From Treponema sp. (GTDB lineage Bacteria; Spirochaetota; Spirochaetia; Treponematales; Breznakiellaceae), in the NCBI GenBank assembly GCA_031289935.1, contig JAITON010000076.1, positions 1 through 6,429 on the forward strand: a stretch of 6,429 nt of DNA, read 5' to 3'. A program made the translations under genes and the position numbers. The stretch's first letter is position 1, and every line of letters begins with the position of its first letter. This document shows, piece after piece, positions 1 to 4,311 of this stretch. The notes under the pieces were generated by a model, which saw only the letters and a list, made by a program, of their open reading frames with translations, was not told the DNA's origin and made no database searches.

Positions 1-6
1 AGGATT

Positions 7-37
7 GCGTGCAGTTTGCCCTTGCAAACTGCAACGC
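7..37. repeat. Long hairpin, AGTTTGC-type palindrome, copy 1
   Basis: The arms GCAGTTTGC (11-19) and GCAAACTGC (24-32) are perfectly complementary around a CCTT loop. The stem continues with GCGT (7-10) pairing ACGC (34-37) if A33 bulges out, giving about 13 bp. No T-run follows on either strand, so it is not a standard intrinsic terminator. It shares the AGTTTGC/GCAAACT core with the hairpin at 196-220, which suggests two members of one palindromic repeat family. Whether the family is dispersed through the genome cannot be told from this window. Confidence 0.7.
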
Positions 38-115
38 TGCTTTGTTCAAAACTTTGTGTCTTCAACATGGCGTAAGTGTATCCCTTCCTGATAATATTGT
101 CAAGCGCTTTTGTGG

Positions 116-163
116 AAAAAAACATCAAAATCTTGAAAAAAACGGGAAAAATCCCGAAAAAAA
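116..163. other. Helically phased A-tracts (predicted curved DNA)
   Basis: Five A-runs lie on the plus strand: 116-122 (7), 127-130 (4), 136-142 (7), 147-151 (5) and 157-163 (7). Their centres are near 119, 128.5, 139, 149 and 160, a step of about 9.5-11 bp, close to the B-DNA helical repeat. A-tracts in this phase are a known cause of intrinsic bending. The block sits about 100-150 bp upstream of the -35 box at 265, so it could act as an upstream architectural element or as a site for a nucleoid protein; that role is inference. Confidence 0.6.
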
Positions 164-167
164 CAAG
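132..167 (-). terminator. Symmetric hairpin with flanking A7/T7; possible minus-strand terminator
   Basis: The order is CTTG (132-135), A7, CGGGA (143-147), AAAA, TCCCG (152-156), A7, CAAG (164-167). The CGGGA/TCCCG stem is 5 bp, and the outer CTTG/CAAG also form an inverted repeat. Read on the minus strand, the stem is followed by seven T residues, as in an intrinsic terminator; on the plus strand it is followed by A. No minus-strand gene ends here, so if it terminates anything it would be antisense transcription leaving 301-1809. The near-perfect symmetry would fit a protein-binding site equally well. Confidence 0.3.
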
Positions 168-195
168 GCCATGCCCCGTGTGCCATAGTCTAATA

Positions 196-220
196 GTGTA
201 GTTTGCGCCGCAAACTACAC
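196..220. repeat. 11-bp perfect hairpin, AGTTTGC-type palindrome, copy 2
   Basis: GTGTAGTTTGC (196-206) and GCAAACTACAC (210-220) are perfect complements separated by GCC. The core matches the hairpin at 7-37. It is directly followed by a second, unrelated hairpin pair at 221-256, so the block between the A-tracts and the promoter is almost entirely palindromic. No T-tract follows. The likely nature is a palindromic intergenic repeat or a regulator site; the sequence alone does not decide. Confidence 0.7.
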
Positions 221-264
221 CGCCATCCTACGGATGGCGCCCATCCTGCCGGATGGCGTACGCC
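221..264. repeat. Twin CCATCC/GGATGG hairpins plus GGCGTACGCC palindrome
   Basis: The first hairpin is CGCCATCC (221-228), loop TAC, GGATGGCG (232-239). The second is CCATCC (241-246), loop TGCC, GGATGG (251-256), extendable with GC pairs around a bulged C240. The perfect 10-bp palindrome GGCGTACGCC (255-264) touches the -35 box at 265. The two hairpins are near-duplicates, so this looks like a tandemly duplicated palindromic element. Its abutment on the promoter makes an operator role possible. Confidence 0.6.
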
Positions 265-294
265 TTGACACAAGAATCCCCAGAGAGCTATAAT
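265..294 (+). promoter_or_regulatory. Consensus sigma-70 promoter for the 301-1809 gene
   Basis: TTGACA (265-270) and TATAAT (289-294) both match the consensus at 6 of 6 positions, with an 18-bp spacer. Transcription would be expected to start 6-8 nt after the -10 box, at 300-302; A301 is the only purine in that range before T302. A301 is also the first base of the ATG, so the transcript is predicted to be leaderless. A perfect promoter is rare for an unregulated gene, and the palindrome abutting the -35 box may provide control. Confidence 0.85.
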
Positions 295-300
295 AGAACC

Positions 301-1809
301 ATGGCCGAAGAACAGAGCCTTGCCGAAAGGGAAAGTTTGAATCCCGATGGGGAGGCCTTTCCCAGGATTGATAAACGCCTTGAGGAAACGCCCCAGGAGG
401 TCTTTAACGATCCAAACTATTACAAGGCCGTCCTGTCCGGCGAGGGGGAGGCGGCCCAGCCCTTCCATACAGCCCTCCAGAAATACGTGAACGCCAAGGA
501 AGAGCGGGAGCGGGAAGAATTCAAGCAGCAGCTTATCCCCGCCTACTGGAATTTCCTCCCGGCGCTGGTCAAAAAAACCGGCCGGGAGCTTCCCGGGCCC
601 AAGAAATACTTCCTCCGCTTCGGGATGGTCCACCCCGCCTTTATCAGCGCCGAGGCCAGGGATCTCCTCGCCAGGGTCGTGGTGGATAATAAGCTCGGCG
701 TTCCGGTCTACTATCTGGACGAGTGGTTCCGGGCCGTGGGGAGCGGCGCCCTCAAGACCTCCGCCGTGGACGAGGTCCGTATCCCCCGGTCCGCCGCCAA
801 TAACAGCCGGCGGCTGCAGCAGCTCCTGGAGCAATACCGGGACAATCGCGACGGGGTCCGGTCTGTCATGGGCGCCCGGCACGAAGAGCGGCTCAAGCTG
901 GAAAAGATACTCCGGGACCGGACCGGGATCGCCCTGGAGCACCATCCCCTGGAGGAGGTACCGGGTATGCTGGCCAGCTATACCGGGACCCAGAAACAGT
1001 ACCTGGAAGAGCTTCCGGAGTTGAGCCGGAGCCTGCTCAAGGTGGCCCATGAGCAGGAACTAATCTACCGGGATTATTTCCATGCCGTGCAGCAGCTCAG
1101 AACGATCCAGGCAAAAATCGACGGGAACGATGATACGGCGCCCCTGGAGGACGATGCCCTGGATACGGAGTTTGAAACGGTCCGCCGTATGGCAAAACTT
1201 TCGGTGGGCAGGAACGGGAACCACTTTCCTCTGCTCGGCGGCGAATACTTCCACAGTCTCCCCGCCGATCTGGGCTCCCGGGAAAACGTGGTCTCCTTGC
1301 TTGCCTGGGTAGAGAGCCTTGATCCCGGAATATTCCGCCGTTCTTACAAACAGCGGCTCAACCGGATCGTGCCCTGTGTGCTGCTCCTCCCCTGCTATGG
1401 CAATACAGGGCTCTGCTGGGAGCCTTTTGACCGCTTTAACCGGGCCACGAGCCGGGGCCGCCTGGTTGTGCCCATGTACCCCCGGAACCTCCAGATCGCG
1501 GTCCTGACTGCGGCGGCGGACCTCCGCTGGCAGGCGGCCAAGGAAAAGGCGTCCTACTACTGGATGGAGGAGGGGCTCACGGGCTATTACTTCCAGTGGT
1601 TCCAGAAGATGCGGATCCGGGGAGATATCAAGGATTTATTCATTCAGGATTACATCAGTTGGATAACCAAGGAAAGCGAGGGAATTCAAAAACTGGACAA
1701 GGAAGTCCGGGCTATCTTCTGGCAGCACCTGCCCTTCCCCAAGCCGCTCCGGGAGAAACTCCGGGACCGCAGCTATGTGTACCAGGACCTTTACCAGAAA
1801 GCCCCTTAG
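301..1809 (+). CDS. Conserved-looking soluble protein of unknown function, 502 aa
   Basis: I do not recognise a characterised family. The protein has no signal peptide and no membrane segment, so it should be cytoplasmic. It is largely helical and charged: a Glu/Lys/Arg-rich helix at about 60-78, an Arg/Leu/Gln-rich stretch at about 168-206 that could form a short coiled coil, and an acidic linker near 274-290. The last third is rich in aromatics, with two nearby cysteines (C359, C365) and a cluster of Tyr, Trp and Phe at about 419-434. The frame could be extended to an ATG at 253, but that region carries the -35 and -10 boxes and no ribosome site. I chose ATG 301, which coincides with the predicted transcription start. 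An alternative is TTG at 337, which has AAAGGGA about 3-4 nt ahead of it and would give a 490-residue protein with a 36-nt leader. The gene ends with TAG 22 bp before the stop of the convergent operon. Confidence 0.8.
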   Translation: MAEEQSLAERESLNPDGEAFPRIDKRLEETPQEVFNDPNYYKAVLSGEGEAAQPFHTALQKYVNAKEEREREEFKQQLIPAYWNFLPALVKKTGRELPGPKKYFLRFGMVHPAFISAEARDLLARVVVDNKLGVPVYYLDEWFRAVGSGALKTSAVDEVRIPRSAANNSRRLQQLLEQYRDNRDGVRSVMGARHEERLKLEKILRDRTGIALEHHPLEEVPGMLASYTGTQKQYLEELPELSRSLLKVAHEQELIYRDYFHAVQQLRTIQAKIDGNDDTAPLEDDALDTEFETVRRMAKLSVGRNGNHFPLLGGEYFHSLPADLGSRENVVSLLAWVESLDPGIFRRSYKQRLNRIVPCVLLLPCYGNTGLCWEPFDRFNRATSRGRLVVPMYPRNLQIAVLTAAADLRWQAAKEKASYYWMEEGLTGYYFQWFQKMRIRGDIKDLFIQDYISWITKESEGIQKLDKEVRAIFWQHLPFPKPLREKLRDRSYVYQDLYQKAP

Positions 1810-1854
1810 TACGCCTGGAGGGGGAAGCCCCCTAGTTACGCTTGGGGGGGCCCC
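1807..1854. repeat. Imperfect duplicated GC-rich hairpin between convergent genes
   Basis: TAGTACGCCTGGAGGGGG followed by AAGCCCC (from 1807) is repeated imperfectly as TAGTTACGCTTGG, a G-run and CCCC (1833-1854). The first copy folds as AGGGGG (1819-1824), loop AAG, CCCCCT (1828-1833). The second contains the palindrome GGGGCCCC (1847-1854). The element contributes the stop codons of both convergent genes: TAG at 1807-1809 on plus, and TAG read from 1834-1832 on minus. No T-run follows the hairpin on either strand, so termination here would have to be non-canonical. Confidence 0.55.
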
Positions 1855-2119
1855 GGCGGCCAAAGAGGGGATCAAAGTGGTCTTCTATTTTAACCCGCTT
1901 GGTAATGATTTTGAGCAAGCCCCGGTAGACCACAAAGCCAATGGCGATGGCCCCCACAAAGACCACCAGGAAGGCCCATTGGGCGGATTCCTCGGGCAGG
2001 ACCGGGGCCAGGAAGCGGATATACACGAGGAAGAGCGCCACAAAGCTCACTATCGTAATTATGATATTGAACAGGGTGGCCCCTAGCATAAACAGAAGGG
2101 TATTGGCTTTTTTATTCAC
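1832..2119 (-). CDS. Small two-helix membrane protein coupled to lspA, 95 aa
   Basis: The start is GTG (2119-2117), whose last bases form the TGA stop of lspA (GTGA overlap). A good AAAGGAG ribosome site lies 8 nt upstream, inside lspA. The N-terminus is MNKK, followed by a long hydrophobic segment at about 7-36, a short acidic loop (PEES), a second hydrophobic segment at about 48-66, and a basic tail (KIITKR, then GRRGPPKRN). The positive-inside rule puts both ends in the cytoplasm as a membrane hairpin. There is no catalytic motif. Its tight coupling to lspA suggests a role near lipoprotein processing or simply co-expression; no function can be assigned. The C-terminal GRRGPPKRN is encoded by the GC-rich repeat element at 1833-1854 and may be a late addition. 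Confidence 0.8.
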   Translation of the reverse strand: MNKKANTLLFMLGATLFNIIITIVSFVALFLVYIRFLAPVLPEESAQWAFLVVFVGAIAIGFVVYRGLLKIITKRVKIEDHFDPLFGRRGPPKRN

Positions 2120-2652
2120 TGCTTTGTCTCCTTTGCCGGTTTCTTAACCGGAACCAGCATACTGATGAGGAAGAGTATCACACAGACCACTACTGCGGAG
2201 TCGGCGATATTGAAGGTGGGCCAACGGTCGTAACCGAAGAGCCCGTACAAATTCACGCTGATAAAGTCCACCACTCCATCGGGCCGGAAGACCCGGTCAA
2301 TCAGATTGCCCAGCCCGCCGCCGATGATACCCGCCAGGGTCCAGCGCTGGAGGCTGGTCAAATCATCGGCCCTGAAGAAATACCAGAACAGAAAGACCGT
2401 TACCAGAAGCGGTACGGCGATAAAGAGCAGGGTCTTGACGGTTTCCGGCAGCCCGGCCCCCAGGCTAAAGGCGATGGCCTTGTTCCGTACATGGAGAATC
2501 CAGAGGAACCCGTTGTTAAACACATCCCATATATTCCGCAGATTATACGACGGGCTAGGCCAGGTTTGTACCACGATGGTCTTAACCAACTGATCCAGGA
2601 TAATGATGATGCCCATTAGACTTAAAGGTATCCATTTCTTTGCGTTCTTCAT
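2116..2652 (-). CDS. lspA: Lipoprotein signal peptidase (signal peptidase II), 178 aa
   Basis: LspA is the aspartic protease of the inner membrane that removes signal peptides from diacylglyceryl-modified prolipoproteins, after Lgt. The family fingerprints are present in order: DQLVK at 20-24, the RNKAIAFS block with N57, GNLIDR at 115-120 carrying the first catalytic Asp (D119), and FNIADSAV at 147-154 carrying the second (D151). Four membrane segments fit about 8-29, 73-93, 103-121 and 150-168. The length is normal for the family. One oddity is the block usually written N-x-G-x-A-F, which here reads N-K-A-I-A-F, with Ala in place of Gly. The start ATG overlaps the stop of the upstream hydrolase gene as ATGA, and no clear Shine-Dalgarno precedes it, so translation is probably coupled. 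As the target of globomycin-type inhibitors it is expected to be important in a lipoprotein-rich spirochaete. Confidence 0.96.
   Translation of the reverse strand: MKNAKKWIPLSLMGIIIILDQLVKTIVVQTWPSPSYNLRNIWDVFNNGFLWILHVRNKAIAFSLGAGLPETVKTLLFIAVPLLVTVFLFWYFFRADDLTSLQRWTLAGIIGGGLGNLIDRVFRPDGVVDFISVNLYGLFGYDRWPTFNIADSAVVVCVILFLISMLVPVKKPAKETKQ
2120..2134 (-). promoter_or_regulatory. Ribosome binding site for the 95-aa membrane protein
   Basis: Read on the minus strand, AAAGGAG (2134-2128) lies about 8 nt before GTG at 2119. It is embedded in the last codons of lspA. It supports the GTG start and the GTGA stop-start overlap. Confidence 0.75.
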
Positions 2653-4148
2653 GGCTTGAGTATATACCCTTTCCCCGTTTCGATAAAGACCCCCGGGCCC
2701 AGATCCGCGCCGGTCCCGTCCAGGACCGAACGGGCAAAACCACCGATCAAGGCCGCCGTCCCCGGGGCATAGTCCTCCCGCCCCCAGACATCGGGACCGA
2801 AGCCGGGGAAGAGGAAGGCATAGAGGGGATGCTTGCCGGGATTGTCCGAATAATCCAGGGGACCGGCCCCGGACACCGAAACCAGCATGGCCGGGGCCTC
2901 CATAGAACGGAAGGTCTCCAGGACTGCCCGGTAGCGGTTCTGCCGCAGGGGATTCCGGTATTGATCAGAAAGCACAAAGCAGACCGGCACGACCGGTTTC
3001 GGGATATCCCCCAGGCCGCTAATCTTCCGGGGCTGGATCCCCTCCCACCAGAGGGATATACCGGTCCAGAGGGAAAGAAACCACTGCCCAGCCCCCTCCA
3101 GGAATCCCGTCAGAGCGGCCCGGGACAAGGCCGGGGCCTCGCCGGGGACTGTCCCGCGGACCGGGAGGGCGGCCCGTACCGGAGCGGCCTCCTCCCCCCG
3201 GAGGCCGGAGTAGAGGAGGCTTTCCAGGACCACCAGCCCCCGTACCTGGGGATAGCGGCCGGCAAAGTCCGGTTCGGCAGCCAGGAGGAGCAGGGCCGAT
3301 CCCGCCTCAGAGTAACCTGCCAGAAATACCGGCGTCTCTGCGGTCAGGGGTGGGAGCGGGGACGATACAAGGCCGGCCTGGGCGCTCAGCCAGCTCAGCA
3401 CCAGGCGGATATCCTCCCGGCGGGCCTCCTCCAGGGCGCGGCCTCTGGCATTGGCCGGCGCCGTGGTCTGGCCCCGGATATGAGCCTGGAAAAACTGGTA
3501 CCAGAGTACCGGGGAGATTCCCCGGCGCCGGCCCGCAGCGTCCAGGGCAGGGGCGTCAAATCCCGGCCGGGAAAGGCTTAGGACCGTGAAACCCCGGTCC
3601 CGGAGTTCTCCGGCAACCTGGTCCACCACCCCGGTCGAACCGTATACTGGCGGGACCAGGACCAGGACCGGCCGGAGAGCGTCCCCCAGGGGTGCGTCCC
3701 CCAGGGGGGCGCCCCTCTGGGGGGCGTATATCCGCAGAAAGAGTTCTCCCGAACCATCCTCCAGGATCAGGGAACTGACCCCCTCGTCCAGGAGTTCTGT
3801 ATCGGGACCCGGGGTAAAGACCAGGCCGAGCCCCAGGACCGGGACCAGGAGCACCAACAGCAGAGCCGAGACCGGGGAACTCCAGCCCCGGAATCCCGTG
3901 TCGTGGACCCGGGAAAGGGAGCGGAGCATGGGAATGTTAAGGATATTGACGATAATCCCGTAAACGAGCAGGGGCAGACATTCGAGGCGGAAACCGTAGG
4001 CCGGGAACAGGGCGCAGTTTACGAACAGGGCCAGGACCGGGAGTAGACGGAGCCCCTTGATATCCCCCAGCCGTTTGATAAAGGGCCGAATCAGGGCCAG
4101 CATATAGAAGATTCCGATTAAACCTTCCAAAAGAATAAGATCCGCCAT
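2649..4148 (-). CDS. Membrane-anchored alpha/beta hydrolase, PAF-acetylhydrolase-like, 499 aa
   Basis: Four hydrophobic segments (about 3-20, 35-52, 56-75, 92-112) precede a soluble domain of about 380 residues. Basic loops at 21-34 and 76-89 suggest that the soluble domain faces the periplasm. That domain has an early strand and turn (VLVLVPPVYGSTG, 161-173) like an oxyanion-loop region, then the nucleophile elbow GYSEAG with Ser280. The later segments resemble the platelet-activating-factor acetylhydrolase/LP-PLA2 type: VVLES (E309) falls where that family has its acidic residue, and GAGPLDYSD (427-435) falls where it has G-x-x-H-x-x-[FY]-x-D. Here the expected His is Pro430. The nearest later His is H440. 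The protein may therefore be catalytically impaired or use a shifted base. A likely substrate class would be (phospho)lipid esters. Three 15-bp tandem repeats encode a GAPLGDAPLGDAL stretch at about 146-158. First gene of an operon with lspA. Confidence 0.75.
   Translation of the reverse strand: MADLILLEGLIGIFYMLALIRPFIKRLGDIKGLRLLPVLALFVNCALFPAYGFRLECLPLLVYGIIVNILNIPMLRSLSRVHDTGFRGWSSPVSALLLVLLVPVLGLGLVFTPGPDTELLDEGVSSLILEDGSGELFLRIYAPQRGAPLGDAPLGDALRPVLVLVPPVYGSTGVVDQVAGELRDRGFTVLSLSRPGFDAPALDAAGRRRGISPVLWYQFFQAHIRGQTTAPANARGRALEEARREDIRLVLSWLSAQAGLVSSPLPPLTAETPVFLAGYSEAGSALLLLAAEPDFAGRYPQVRGLVVLESLLYSGLRGEEAAPVRAALPVRGTVPGEAPALSRAALTGFLEGAGQWFLSLWTGISLWWEGIQPRKISGLGDIPKPVVPVCFVLSDQYRNPLRQNRYRAVLETFRSMEAPAMLVSVSGAGPLDYSDNPGKHPLYAFLFPGFGPDVWGREDYAPGTAALIGGFARSVLDGTGADLGPGVFIETGKGYILKP
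3679..3723. repeat. Three tandem 15-bp palindromic units inside the hydrolase gene
   Basis: Units 3679-3693 and 3694-3708 are GCGTCCCCCAGGGG plus one variable base. The degenerate third unit (3709-3723) is GCGCCCCTCTGGGGG. The period of 15 keeps the frame and encodes (G-D-A-P-L)-type pentapeptides on the minus strand. Each unit is itself a CCCC/GGGG micro-palindrome. The stretch sits between the first strand of the hydrolase domain and the PVLVLVPP strand, where a surface loop would tolerate length change, so copy number may vary between strains. Confidence 0.75.
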
Positions 4149-4159
4149 AACTGTACACT

Positions 4160-4188
4160 ATAATAGCCCGGGAAGCGGATTCCTGCAA
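4160..4188 (-). promoter_or_regulatory. Probable promoter of the hydrolase-lspA operon
   Basis: On the minus strand, TTGCAG (4188-4183) and TATTAT (4165-4160) are separated by 17 bp. The -10 box matches 5 of 6; the -35 box is weaker. The predicted start is near 4154-4152, only 4-6 nt before the ATG at 4148. A second reading uses TATAGT (4162-4157), which would place the start even closer to the ATG. No Shine-Dalgarno is visible before this ATG, so the message is leaderless or nearly so. Confidence 0.55.
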
Positions 4189-4210
4189 GGTCAGCGCCGG
4201 ATTTATTTGC

Positions 4211-4239
4211 TTGCGGGGCCTGAAAAAATGTGCTATACT
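4211..4239 (+). promoter_or_regulatory. Probable promoter for leader ORF and HDOD gene
   Basis: TTGCGG (4211-4216), a 17-bp spacer and TATACT (4234-4239) make a plausible sigma-70 promoter, with a TGTGC run just ahead of the -10 that resembles an extended -10. The predicted start is A4244-A4246. A4246 is the A of an ATG that opens a 16-codon ORF. The region 4149-4245 between the divergent operons otherwise contains only the palindrome CCCGGG (4167-4172). Confidence 0.6.
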
Positions 4240-4245
4240 CGGGAC

Positions 4246-4296
4246 ATGCTGAAAAAGTCGAAGCTTTTCGGTATATTCCTAGTGTCGCTTATTTAA
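4246..4296 (+). CDS. Putative 16-codon leader peptide upstream of HDOD gene
   Basis: The ORF reads MLKKSKLFGIFLVSLI and then TAA. Its ATG lies 7 nt after the -10 box, so it would be translated leaderless if at all. Its TAA (4294-4296) overlaps the AAGGAG ribosome site of the next gene (4295-4300), the arrangement expected for a coupled or regulatory leader. The peptide has a basic start and a hydrophobic end, like a truncated signal sequence. It is in the same frame as the HDOD gene, so a read-through or ancestral loss-of-extension explanation is also possible. A weak AAAAG/CTTTT hairpin (4253-4268) lies inside it. It is too short for statistical coding support. Confidence 0.4.
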   Translation: MLKKSKLFGIFLVSLI

Positions 4297-4300
4297 GGAG
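4295..4300 (+). promoter_or_regulatory. Ribosome binding site deciding the GTG start at 4312
   Basis: AAGGAG ends 11 nt before GTG 4312, slightly long but acceptable. The in-frame TAA at 4294-4296 and the absence of any earlier ATG, GTG or TTG in frame after it leave GTG 4312 as the first possible start. Confidence 0.7.
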
Positions 4301-4311
4301 AAAGTAACGTC

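Noticed and set aside
3..188. Open plus-strand frame at the left edge as the tail of an upstream gene
   Set aside because: The translation is Lys/Asn-rich from A-tracts, has no recognisable motif, and the same DNA is occupied by hairpins. A real C-terminus cannot be excluded but is not supported.
253..300. Upstream ATG at 253 as start of the first gene
   Set aside because: The 16 extra codons coincide with the -35 and -10 boxes of a perfect promoter, and no ribosome site precedes 253. Transcripts from that promoter would not include it.
190..1050. 286-codon open frame on the minus strand
   Set aside because: It lies antisense to the 301-1809 gene, contains low-complexity Gly/Pro/Leu-rich sequence typical of a GC-rich shadow frame, and shows no family motif.
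1819..1833. Intrinsic terminator for either convergent gene
   Set aside because: The hairpin is GC-rich, but no T-run follows it on either strand. It is kept only as a repeat element.
2640..3581. 313-codon open frame on the plus strand
   Set aside because: It is fully antisense to the membrane hydrolase, which has coherent membrane segments and a nucleophile elbow. The plus-strand product is Gly/Arg/Pro-rich shadow sequence.
3937..4188. 83-codon minus frame spanning the divergent promoter region
   Set aside because: It overlaps the start of the membrane hydrolase in another frame, begins with TTG inside the promoter, and lacks a ribosome site.
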